From Acidaminobacter sp. (GTDB lineage: Bacteria; Bacillota_A; Clostridia; Peptostreptococcales; Acidaminobacteraceae): a stretch of 10,471 bases of DNA. Shown in pieces: positions 1-5,821 of the stretch. The number at the start of each line of letters is the position of its first letter. The stretch's first letter is position 1. The DNA lies in NCBI GenBank assembly GCA_009881125.1, contig WXFH01000238.1, positions 1 to 10,471 on the forward strand, given 5' to 3'. Under the pieces are notes generated by a model that was given only the letters and a program-made list of their open reading frames with translations, had not been told where the DNA came from and made no database searches. Position numbers and translations under genes: made by a program.

Positions 1-1
1 A

Positions 2-112
2 ACCGCGCAGGAAAAGGTCGCTTGTCCATCATGCAAAATGGAGTATGTTGCGGCGAAATATGAAATCGTTGAACCAGAAATTGTAGAGGAAGCTTTGGAA
101 GGAGATGAATAG
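2..112 (+). CDS. 3' end of an unrecognised phage gene (CPSC motif, acidic tail)
   Basis: The frame is open from the left edge to a TAG at 110-112, giving about 36 C-terminal residues. They contain one CPSC motif (a lone CxxC knuckle, possibly half of a zinc site whose partner lies outside the window) and end in a Glu-rich tail. The next gene's ATG follows the stop directly, and this gene's end carries that gene's AGGAGA ribosome binding site, so the two are very likely cotranscribed. I cannot assign a function. A structural or accessory virion role is inferred only from position ahead of tail and lysis genes. Confidence 0.55.
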   Translation, partial: TAQEKVACPSCKMEYVAAKYEIVEPEIVEEALEGDE

Positions 113-322
113 ATGTTTTCATTTCATCTGCTTTCAAACTTAATAAATAAACGACTTAATACTGAACCGCAACCATGGGAAGGTACAGGAAATTACCACA
201 GAATTTTAGCATCAATTATTCCATCGTTTTCGGTTTCAAAAGTCTATTACAAATCAGCATTTGCTGAAGAAAATATAACCGCTGGTATTACTGATGTCAC
301 ATTTGTTGTGACTCAAGTTTAA
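113..322 (+). CDS. small hypothetical phage protein (69 aa)
   Basis: ATG at 113 is preceded by AGGAGA at a good distance, and the gene starts immediately after the stop of the preceding gene. The product has no signal peptide or TM segment. After a short N-terminal helix-like stretch it looks beta-rich, with alternating hydrophobic residues towards its C terminus (ITDVTFVVTQV). Nothing in it matches a family I know. The tight packing in the late operon supports a real gene, and a small tail or baseplate component is possible but unproven. Base composition is more AT-rich than the hub gene downstream. Confidence 0.6.
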   Translation: MFSFHLLSNLINKRLNTEPQPWEGTGNYHRILASIIPSFSVSKVYYKSAFAEENITAGITDVTFVVTQV

Positions 323-338
323 GAAATGAGGTGAATTA

Positions 339-656
339 ATGCCAAAAACATACGCTAACCACGCTACACTCTTTTATGAATATGACGCAGGTAGCGTTGA
401 TGTGACTGCTACATATCTCGAAGCAGCCGTTACGCCTGACGATATGATCCGTCAAATGCTCGTCTATCCAACAGTGGATTGTGTCATCAAAGCAAACGAT
501 TCAGAGAAGGAAATATTCCTACCAGCTTCAACATGGACACCGCTCGGATTTCAGATTACATCATTTAACGTAAAAACTGTTACAGGAACCGGTAAGATCC
601 ACTGGCAAGGATGGTACAAAGGCGGCGGCGGATACACATATTGGGGAAAAGAATAA
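339..656 (+). CDS. putative phage virion protein, beta-sandwich-like (105 aa)
   Basis: ATG at 339 has a clear GAGGTG ribosome binding site eight bases upstream. The sequence alternates polar and hydrophobic residues in the manner of a beta-sandwich, with aromatic and Gly-rich segments near the end (IHWQGWYKGGGGYTYWG). Small proteins of this kind, with a WTP and a WQGWY segment, occur in tail/baseplate regions of Gram-positive phages, where they are usually called minor structural or fibre-associated proteins. I recognise the style rather than a named family. Its place directly before the hub protein agrees with a distal tail role. Confidence 0.6.
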   Translation: MPKTYANHATLFYEYDAGSVDVTATYLEAAVTPDDMIRQMLVYPTVDCVIKANDSEKEIFLPASTWTPLGFQITSFNVKTVTGTGKIHWQGWYKGGGGYTYWGKE

Positions 657-685
657 GCGTGCATGCATCGAGGGAGTGATGAATA

Positions 686-2095
686 GTGGAACTTCATTTT
701 GAGCATAGCGCAAACTTAGGCAGCGGGGTCAATCCCGCTGCTATTCATTTGCCTGATAACAGCGTGTATTTATTTGCAGTGGATGAAGGCAGACTTAAAG
801 CACAGAAATGGACGCCGGATCCTGGTGATGTACCCTGGGCGACACCGGTCTTTGGTGATGCTTTCATCGCCACCAGGGACAAGTCGCTGAGCCTTTACCG
901 CATGAAAAACGTCCCACGCGTAGGCATGTTTGGTGCCTGGCATCAGGACGCTGTCATGGATGGTGAGACGGTCATTACGCCGGAGCGTCAGCGCTTCGCG
1001 ATCTGGGACGCGCTCAATGATATCTCGAATTATCTTGGGTCCGGTGAGATCCGGATGGATCTAGACAACATCGTGGCAAGTGCAAGCTTCACTTTTAAGA
1101 ATCCATCTCAGCATTTATCAGGCGAGACGAACAGCCGTATGACGCCAGGCAATAAGATTGAGCTGTTCTTCACGGCGGGTGACAGCGCGGACTATCCGAT
1201 GGGCGTTTTTTATTGTGACCGGATCGATATGACAGCAGCTGGCGAAACCATCACGGTAGATTGTCGAAACATCAGCGGGAAGCTGCTTAAAGATCAGACG
1301 CTCGATGAAGACAACACCTACTTGCCAATGCCGTTCAGCGATGTCTTAGAAGCGTATCTAACAGCTGCTGGGATTACTAATTATGATGTGCAGCCATCGG
1401 TGGGAGAAGCTCCGTGGTCGCCTGGTTTTGAGTTCATGCCGGACATAGATAAGCTGACAGCATTCTTTGGTATGATTCAAAACTCAGTAAACTGGGTTGC
1501 CAGAGAGACGCTGGATGGTCAGATTATCGCCGGGTCCACAGTGACATACCAGCCGATCATTGATCTTAACAGCAAATACACCTTCAACCGTGGATCTGAC
1601 CTATTCAGCCGTGGCGTTACCCGTGACGACAATGACGTATACAGCCGAGTTTGCTATCAGTCGAAACAATCGGCCACTGAGACGACTCCGGAGACGACTA
1701 TAAGAGCCTATGCAAATGTACTCCATGCGTTCGAGTGGGCATATGCTCCAAATAAGACGCTCTATCTCACTGCACCGGATGATACTGTGCTCGCTGAGCT
1801 TCAGGTACTGGCCGACGCGCTGGCGTCCAGGATGGCATACTCCGGAATCATCGAGCAGTTTTCAGGACCATTCAGGCCGCATATCATCCCAGGGGATGAA
1901 GCTGAGATAGTCGCGGATGATGGGACGCATCTGCTTGGACTGATCACGACAGTCAGCCATAGCTTTGGGACCGGTGGATTTACGACGAGTTTCACTGTCG
2001 ATAGCGCTGGCGTCATAGGAAAACCACAGCTGCGGGATTTGATTGAGAAAGTCAGCGGGAAAGGTCAAAATAGCAGTATCAAGCGATTATATTAG
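686..2095 (+). CDS. phage baseplate hub / tail-associated protein
   Basis: The 469-residue product starts at GTG 686, preceded by GAGGGAG; the nearer ATG at 679 is out of frame. Residues about 115-270 have the look of the gp27/gpD/Tal-type hub fold: a segment on definition of a reference frame (IRMDLDNIVASASFTF, then MTPGNKIELFF), followed by YPMGVFYCDRIDM and a strand-rich ETITVDCRNISGKLL. Near residues 400-443 IIPGDEAEIV and LGLITTVSHSFG resemble the closing beta-barrel of such hubs. These proteins sit under the tail tube and carry the tip or fibres. The first 60 residues look unlike the rest and resemble one blade of a fibre-type propeller (DNSVYLFAVDEGRLKAQKW). Exact subfamily and whether the tail is contractile cannot be told from this window. 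Confidence 0.7.
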   Translation: MELHFEHSANLGSGVNPAAIHLPDNSVYLFAVDEGRLKAQKWTPDPGDVPWATPVFGDAFIATRDKSLSLYRMKNVPRVGMFGAWHQDAVMDGETVITPERQRFAIWDALNDISNYLGSGEIRMDLDNIVASASFTFKNPSQHLSGETNSRMTPGNKIELFFTAGDSADYPMGVFYCDRIDMTAAGETITVDCRNISGKLLKDQTLDEDNTYLPMPFSDVLEAYLTAAGITNYDVQPSVGEAPWSPGFEFMPDIDKLTAFFGMIQNSVNWVARETLDGQIIAGSTVTYQPIIDLNSKYTFNRGSDLFSRGVTRDDNDVYSRVCYQSKQSATETTPETTIRAYANVLHAFEWAYAPNKTLYLTAPDDTVLAELQVLADALASRMAYSGIIEQFSGPFRPHIIPGDEAEIVADDGTHLLGLITTVSHSFGTGGFTTSFTVDSAGVIGKPQLRDLIEKVSGKGQNSSIKRLY

Positions 2096-2107
2096 CGAGG
2101 TGATAAC

Positions 2108-2524
2108 GTGCCGGATTGCGCAAACCACAAAGCGGTTGAAGCTGAAATAAGAAATATCAAGGAGGACGTTGTAGCGCTAGAAACTGGAATGAGTAACATG
2201 AGTTCGTTCGTTTCTGGCCTAGACAAAACTCTAGCTAAGCATGACGAGCTTATAAAAAAATCATTTGAGCGCATCGAAAAAACAGAGAATCTTACTGACG
2301 CAATCAACGAGGTCACCACAGAAATCAGAATTTCAAATAAGAATCAGGAAAAAATATTGGAAGCACTTAAAACAAGCCAGGAAGATCACGATGCCAGGTT
2401 AAAAGTGGTTGAGCAGATGCCGGCAAACGATGCACTCGTGCGCCAAAAGCTTGTCATTACAGTTGTGATTACATCACTTACGTCCGGCGCTGTCGGATTT
2501 GTACTTAGCAATTTTTCGAGGTGA
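2108..2524 (+). CDS. XhlA-like lysis-associated protein (coiled coil plus C-terminal TM)
   Basis: GTG start at 2108 with GAGGTG five bases upstream. The 138 residues fall into a long charged helical coiled coil (about 10-100) and one hydrophobic segment near the C terminus (LVITVVITSLTSGAVGFVLSNF), ending in a positive residue. That layout is shared by XhlA-type proteins, which in Bacillus PBSX act with a holin and an amidase in host lysis, though XhlA proteins are usually shorter, near 90 residues. The gene lies 12 bases after the hub gene and 4 bases before the amidase start, so it is translationally linked to the endolysin. A membrane-tethered spanin-like or tail-spacer role remains possible. 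Confidence 0.65.
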   Translation: MPDCANHKAVEAEIRNIKEDVVALETGMSNMSSFVSGLDKTLAKHDELIKKSFERIEKTENLTDAINEVTTEIRISNKNQEKILEALKTSQEDHDARLKVVEQMPANDALVRQKLVITVVITSLTSGAVGFVLSNFSR

Positions 2525-2528
2525 CGAT

Positions 2529-3245
2529 ATGCCAAAAGTATTGATCGACCCTGGCCACGGTCCAGGCAACGTGAACAAAGGTCCTACCGGATATTTTGAA
2601 CATGTCGGTATGTGGATCCTATCAAAGCACCTTCAGGCGGCGCTGATCCGGTGCGGCATCTCTGCAGCGCTCACTAGGATGGAGGATGCTTATCCAGGTA
2701 CAACGGCAAGGGGTGCTATGGCCAAAGGATATGATTGCTTCATCAGCCAGCATTCTAACGCCGGCGCAGTATCGGCCAGAGGGTGCGAGGTTTATTATTC
2801 AGCGCTCAGGCCAAACGACAAGAAATGGGCGGCTGAGATCGCGATCCAGTCCGCGCAGCTCATGGGTAATCCGAATCGTGGCGCACTCACAAAAGGATCC
2901 GCGGCCAGTCCTGGCCAAGACTATTATGGTGTGATCCGTGCGGCAGCTGCTGCAGGTTGCCCGCATATCTTCTTGGTCGAATCTGGCTTTCATTCGAACC
3001 CTCAGGATGAAGCCTGGATTAAGTCCAGTGAGAACCTAAAGAAGCTGGCAGAAGCTCAAGCGGCGATCCTTTGCCAGATGTTAGGCGTGAAATACGTCGC
3101 CGAAGTCGTCAAAACCGCTCACTGGGGAGAACCACTGATCCGTCAGATGATGGATGATAAGGTCATAGGATCCGGGCATGATCCTGACGACGTTGTGACC
3201 TGGGCGGAGCTGGCGGCGGTTATTAAAAATATCAAAACAGGTTGA
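2529..3245 (+). CDS. phage endolysin, N-acetylmuramoyl-L-alanine amidase (Amidase_3) with SLH-like tail
   Basis: I chose ATG 2529, which has GAGGTG at 2518-2523 and sits just after the previous stop; an upstream in-frame TTG at 2499 is inferior. The 238-residue protein carries the Amidase_3 zinc set: DPGHG with His10, Glu24, His75 in ISQHSNA, and catalytic Glu151 in VESGFHSN. It should cleave the amide bond between N-acetylmuramic acid and L-alanine in peptidoglycan at lysis. No signal peptide is seen, as expected for holin-dependent release. Residues about 196-235 (HWGEPLIRQMMDDKVIGSGH, then a VTWAELAAVI segment) read like one S-layer-homology repeat, a likely cell-wall binding module. The gene is followed by a hairpin and a candidate holin. 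Confidence 0.93.
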   Translation: MPKVLIDPGHGPGNVNKGPTGYFEHVGMWILSKHLQAALIRCGISAALTRMEDAYPGTTARGAMAKGYDCFISQHSNAGAVSARGCEVYYSALRPNDKKWAAEIAIQSAQLMGNPNRGALTKGSAASPGQDYYGVIRAAAAAGCPHIFLVESGFHSNPQDEAWIKSSENLKKLAEAQAAILCQMLGVKYVAEVVKTAHWGEPLIRQMMDDKVIGSGHDPDDVVTWAELAAVIKNIKTG

Positions 3246-3295
3246 CAACAATGAGTTGAAACAAAAATGCCTAAAACCATTGATTTTGTCAACCT
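3239..3295 (+). promoter_or_regulatory. long imperfect hairpin between amidase and holin genes
   Basis: AGGTTGACAA (3239-3248) is the exact reverse complement of TTGTCAACCT (3286-3295). The stem continues inward with CAATG (3249-3253) and CATTG (3278-3282) after a 3-nt bulge, giving 15 pairs around a 24-nt loop. The left arm contains the amidase stop codon, and the right arm ends five bases before the holin ribosome binding site. There is no T-tract, so it is not an intrinsic terminator. A role in mRNA stability or in limiting holin translation is inference. Confidence 0.6.
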
Positions 3296-3316
3296 ATATG
3301 AAAGGTGGAAAATAGA

Positions 3317-3640
3317 ATGGAATTCAACGATTTTCTAAGCGTGGACTATGTCACCTCGTACCTGGGATCCATAGTTGTGATCATGCTCATCACGCAGTTT
3401 GTAAAAGAGTTGCCGCTGATCAGTAAGCTGCCGACGAAGTACCTGGTATTTATCATTGCTCTGGTGCATCTCATGATCTTTGTACGGCCTGAGTTAGTGT
3501 TGGAAGCGATTGCTCTCACGCTGATCAATGCGTTGCTCCTTACGCTAACCGCTACAGGCGGGTATGATTTTGCGGTTAAAAAGACTGTTGTGACATTTGA
3601 TGAGATTTCGGAACCTGCCGCTGATCCGGATCATTACTGA
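3317..3640 (+). CDS. candidate phage holin (three TM segments)
   Basis: ATG 3317 is preferred because AAAGGTGG (3301-3308) lies at the ideal distance; an in-frame GTG at 3305 is inside that ribosome binding site. The 107-residue protein has three hydrophobic segments at roughly 10-28, 42-56 and 63-82, separated by short polar turns (KELPLISKLPTK and RPELVLE), and a charged, acidic C-terminal tail. Size, TM count and position right after the endolysin fit a class I holin that permeabilises the membrane at lysis. I do not recognise a specific holin family, so the call depends on topology and context. It is the last gene of the late operon, ending at the terminator. Confidence 0.65.
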   Translation: MEFNDFLSVDYVTSYLGSIVVIMLITQFVKELPLISKLPTKYLVFIIALVHLMIFVRPELVLEAIALTLINALLLTLTATGGYDFAVKKTVVTFDEISEPAADPDHY

Positions 3641-3662
3641 GACCCCGAAAGGGGTCTTTTTT
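3640..3662 (+). terminator. intrinsic terminator of the prophage late operon
   Basis: GACCCC (3641-3646), a GAAA tetraloop (3647-3650) and GGGGTC (3651-3656) form a perfect six-pair GC-rich hairpin, followed by six T residues (3657-3662). It begins at the last base of the holin stop codon and so closes the lysis cassette and insulates the next gene. Confidence 0.95.
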
Positions 3663-3686
3663 ATTTGTCTAATTTTGTCGAAAGAC

Positions 3687-3714
3687 TTTACAATTATATA
3701 AAATATTGGATAAT
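3687..3714 (+). promoter_or_regulatory. putative promoter of the RexAB-like cassette
   Basis: TTTACA (3687-3692) and GATAAT (3709-3714) are separated by 16 bases in a very AT-rich stretch just after the late terminator. They resemble sigma-A -35 and -10 boxes and would give a leader of about 25 bases. The placement would allow expression in the lysogen independently of the late operon. Other weak boxes exist in this AT-rich stretch (for example TTGTCG/TATAAA), so the exact choice is uncertain. Confidence 0.5.
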
Positions 3715-3745
3715 TTAATTATCGTATGTGGGGGGCTGGTTAAAA

Positions 3746-4639
3746 GTGGCGCAAAAAAACGTAATATTTGATCATTGTGAGGTATGGGCGCAAGAAAAAA
3801 TTCCTGGTGAATCTAACGAGTATGAAGAAACAAAACTTAATATTGCCAGCTTGTTTGAGAAAATAATAAAATATGAACAAATCCAGAAAGAAACTGTACG
3901 GTCATACAGGGGTGGAAAAGCAAGAATTCAATCCATTACCAAAAATAAAAACGGCCTTTATGAAATTCAATTTCTTAGATTGCGAATTGATCTTCCGCCA
4001 GGAATTGCAAATGATGATGGCGAGTATGAAATTATTAAACTTGAAGACAATGAATATATAGGGGTATTTACTGCAGCTATGTATGATGCAGAAAAATCAA
4101 TATTTGTATTCCACAGAAACAACCAGGCGTTTAATGCAAATGGATTAAGTGGCTATTTGACATCACTATTGAAAGATCCAAATACTACGATAGTCTTAAA
4201 ACCAATTATAAGTGGTAGGGATTTGGAGAAAATAATGAAAGCTAAGCATTACAGAGCTTTCGAAATTAGCTTGGATTCGAATAGTTTTTGTGATATTGAT
4301 AACCATAATTCGCTTATTCAAATAGTAAGCTTAGCAAACAAATTTAAAAGCAACACAATCAAGCTATCTTTTAGTGTCGGAAAAGCAGGAAAAAATGAAT
4401 CTTTGGACAACGCAACGGTTAGAGATGTCATTTCGGAATCGGTTCCGTATCTTGATGATTTTAATAGATATGTAATTCGATATAGAGATTGTGAAGACAC
4501 ACAGGTAGAAACAATGGATCTTCTTGAAGAACGAAAACACGATGGCCATACATTTAATTATGATAGATCAAACCCAATTACTTATGATAAAGTAATAAAT
4601 AAATTAGTTGAAAAATATTTGGCGGGCAAAAAAACTTGA
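3746..4639 (+). CDS. RexA-like soluble protein of a putative phage-exclusion pair
   Basis: I chose GTG 3746, with a G-run (3730-3735) upstream as ribosome binding site; an earlier in-frame GTG at 3728 overlaps that run. The 297-residue product has no TM segment or signal peptide and looks like mixed alpha/beta. From memory, lambda RexA (279 aa) shows a similar order of elements. RexA PLMRGTTKDDVM lines up without gaps with PIISGRDLEKIM (153-164) here, each followed by a basic/aromatic stretch and a beta strand, and each preceded by about 45 residues beginning near DDESLGF in RexA and EDNEYIGVF (100-108) here. In lambda, RexA senses phage DNA-protein complexes and triggers RexB. The gene is AT-rich (20 G+C of 60 at 4081-4140 against 33 of 60 at 1921-1980 in the hub gene) and lies 26 bases before a four-TM gene. 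Alternatives are an unrelated abortive-infection or DUF protein. Confidence 0.5.
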   Translation: MAQKNVIFDHCEVWAQEKIPGESNEYEETKLNIASLFEKIIKYEQIQKETVRSYRGGKARIQSITKNKNGLYEIQFLRLRIDLPPGIANDDGEYEIIKLEDNEYIGVFTAAMYDAEKSIFVFHRNNQAFNANGLSGYLTSLLKDPNTTIVLKPIISGRDLEKIMKAKHYRAFEISLDSNSFCDIDNHNSLIQIVSLANKFKSNTIKLSFSVGKAGKNESLDNATVRDVISESVPYLDDFNRYVIRYRDCEDTQVETMDLLEERKHDGHTFNYDRSNPITYDKVINKLVEKYLAGKKT

Positions 4640-4665
4640 TAAAATAGGGAGAAAGGGTGAATAAC

Positions 4666-5148
4666 ATGCGATTTTTAGAAAGATTTATTGTTGTTATTCT
4701 ACCAATTCTAATTCTTTTTATTTTGAATGTTTTAAAGATATCATCTGTTGAAATAGCAAAATTGGATATTTTTATTGGATCATTAATAAGTGCTGTTGCT
4801 ACAATTGTAGGCTTTATTATAGCAATCATAGCAATTTTAATAGGTGTCTTAGACAAGCAAATAATGAAAATTATTCATGAAAAAAAGTCGATGAATCTAT
4901 TAAGAGAGTATTTATTTGTTCCAGTTGTTATCGGATCATTGCTTATCATTTTATCTTTTGTTGCTTTGATTATGTGCGACAAGGTCGTAGCTGGGATGTT
5001 GTTTAAGATATTTTTGTTTTTAATCATTTCATTTGTTATCGCAAACATCCGGTTGGGCATAATTATGATTTATTTGTTTAAAGAGATAAGTGAAGAGTAT
5101 TTCGAGACAGAAAGCAAAGAAAAGATACTAAGAGATGATCAGATATAA
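4666..5148 (+). CDS. RexB-like four-TM membrane protein of a putative phage-exclusion pair
   Basis: ATG 4666 has AAAGGGTG eight bases upstream; an in-frame GTG at 4657 sits inside that site. The 160-residue protein has four hydrophobic segments at about 7-24, 36-60, 84-104 and 111-137, basic loops, and a charged C terminus. Lambda RexB, the ion channel that depolarises the membrane in the Rex response, is 144 aa with four TMs. As I recall its sequence, the end of TM2 and the following loop read LIGSRTRRLAKI, against LIGVLDKQIMKI here (58-69), with identical spacing. TM2 in both begins with a GxxxS-type stretch (GATLSS and GSLISA). Gene order, soluble partner first, also matches. It is the most AT-rich gene of the window (11 G+C of 60 at 4681-4740). 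It could instead be an unrelated small effector of another abortive-infection system. Confidence 0.55.
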   Translation: MRFLERFIVVILPILILFILNVLKISSVEIAKLDIFIGSLISAVATIVGFIIAIIAILIGVLDKQIMKIIHEKKSMNLLREYLFVPVVIGSLLIILSFVALIMCDKVVAGMLFKIFLFLIISFVIANIRLGIIMIYLFKEISEEYFETESKEKILRDDQI

Positions 5149-5343
5149 CCTGTTTTGCCAACGTGTAGATACAATTAAAGAATAGGGATTTACTTTATAG
5201 CAAAATTCATGCATATATAATAGAAGGAAAGTGGTGTGAGAATCTAAAAGAATTTAAATGAAATACACTCGTAACATACAAAAACGCCTATAATGACGTA
5301 TTTGCAACGCCAATCAGTTCTCCAAGCGATAATTCGATCTATC
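5149..5343. other. non-coding region, probable prophage/chromosome junction
   Basis: No credible gene is present on either strand. The stretch separates AT-rich phage cargo from the chromosomal cluster, and its composition becomes less AT-rich toward its right end. The right prophage attachment site is expected here or within the next 150 bases, but the left end is outside the window, so no direct repeat can be matched. I looked for a tRNA or tmRNA 3' end (a TTCGATC occurs at about 5332-5338) but the flanking bases do not form a T-stem. Confidence 0.4.
5216..5221 (+). promoter_or_regulatory. isolated consensus -10 box in the junction region
   Basis: A perfect TATAAT (5216-5221) lies about 125 bases before the terminator at 5344-5375. 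No good -35 box is at 16-18 bases upstream (the 17-base position reads CTTTAT). If active, it would produce an RNA of roughly 140-150 bases without an open frame. A second TATAAT at 5289-5294 also lacks a -35 box. Confidence 0.25.
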
Positions 5344-5375
5344 AAAGACACCTCTTTTCGGGGTGTCTTTTTTTT
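5344..5375 (+). terminator. intrinsic terminator with no gene directly upstream
   Basis: AAAGACACC (5344-5352) pairs perfectly with GGTGTCTTT (5362-5370), and TC/GG at 5353-5354 and 5360-5361 can extend the stem around a TTTTC loop. Eight T residues (5368-5375) follow. It lies almost 200 bases after the RexB-like gene, so it terminates either that transcript, a small RNA, or a host gene that was cut off by prophage integration. Confidence 0.9.
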
Positions 5376-5420
5376 GAAATGAAGAAAAGGGAAGGCCTGG
5401 CCTGCCCTTTTCTTCATTTC
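5376..5420. repeat. 45-nt near-perfect palindrome
   Basis: GAAATGAAGAAAAGGG (5376-5391) is the exact reverse complement of CCCTTTTCTTCATTTC (5405-5420). The 13-base centre contains a second inverted pair, AGGCC (5393-5397) and GGCCT (5399-5403) around one T. It abuts the T-tract of the preceding terminator. No T-tract follows on the plus strand, and the flanking run gives A residues on the minus strand, so it is not a standard terminator in either direction. Confidence 0.85.
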
Positions 5421-5452
5421 GGGATCACATGAAATCCCAAGACGCTATTTTG

Positions 5453-5461
5453 TGCTATAAT
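5453..5461 (+). promoter_or_regulatory. extended -10 promoter of the mazG-like operon
   Basis: TGCTATAAT (5453-5461) is a consensus extended -10 element 31 bases before the start codon. No clear -35 box is present at 16-18 bases upstream, as is common for extended -10 promoters. A small inverted repeat, GGGAT (5421-5425) and ATCCC (5434-5438), covers the -35 zone and could be an operator, though five pairs is weak evidence. Confidence 0.6.
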
Positions 5462-5492
5462 AATTAAAAGTCGTCTGAAAGGGTGCAAATTC

Positions 5493-5816
5493 ATGAACGA
5501 ATACAAACAAATCAGCCTCCCGAAGCTGAACAATCTTCAGCCGGGTCTCGAATCCACATGCTTGAAGCTCATGGAGGAGGCCGGCGAACTGGCGCAGTTA
5601 ATAGGGAAGTTCAGAGGCCTCAACGGTGAGACTGTTGACATGGAACCCAAAGAAGTTGTGGAGAGGATCAGCCTAGAGCTGCTGGATGTGGCGCAAGTTG
5701 CTGTTTCCATGATGTTTGTGCTTGAGGAGACCTATCAGATTGATATTGATGAAAAAGTAACCGAGCACATTGAAAAGCTGATGAGAAAAGGTTATCTAAA
5801 AGGATCGAAGGAGTGA
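5493..5816 (+). CDS. MazG-like nucleotide pyrophosphohydrolase
   Basis: ATG 5493 is preceded by AAAGGGTG. The 107-residue, all-helical protein shows the MazG-type metal site: LMEEAGELAQ with Glu28, Glu29 and Glu32, and ELLDVAQ with Glu62 and Asp65. Members of this all-alpha NTP-PPase superfamily hydrolyse (d)NTPs to the monophosphate and PPi and are thought to clean the nucleotide pool. The length fits single-domain MazG-like proteins rather than full MazG. MazG-like genes also occur on phages. Here the gene follows the probable prophage end, has its own promoter and runs into the next gene with its ribosome binding site at its 3' end, so I treat it as chromosomal. The exact substrate cannot be inferred. 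Confidence 0.88.
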   Translation: MNEYKQISLPKLNNLQPGLESTCLKLMEEAGELAQLIGKFRGLNGETVDMEPKEVVERISLELLDVAQVAVSMMFVLEETYQIDIDEKVTEHIEKLMRKGYLKGSKE

Positions 5817-5821
5817 TCGAA

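Noticed and set aside
3242..3270. TTGACA as a -35 box for a holin promoter
   Set aside because: No -10-like hexamer occurs 16-18 bases downstream; the TTGACA is explained by the inverted repeat.
4578..4856. Minus-strand open frame over the RexA/RexB-like junction
   Set aside because: It is antisense to TM-coding sequence, and its Ile/Lys-rich composition follows from the AT-rich plus-strand gene.
5320..5345. TTCGATC resembling a tRNA T-loop, as a possible tRNA attachment site
   Set aside because: The flanking bases do not form a five-pair T-stem, and there is no acceptor stem or CCA.
5289..5381. Short ATG frame (about 29 codons) through the orphan terminator
   Set aside because: No ribosome binding site, and it overlaps both a TATAAT and the terminator hairpin.
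5259..5430. Open frame of about 57 codons crossing the terminator and palindrome
   Set aside because: It has no ATG, GTG or TTG start, is preceded by a stop, and reads through a perfect terminator and its T-tract.
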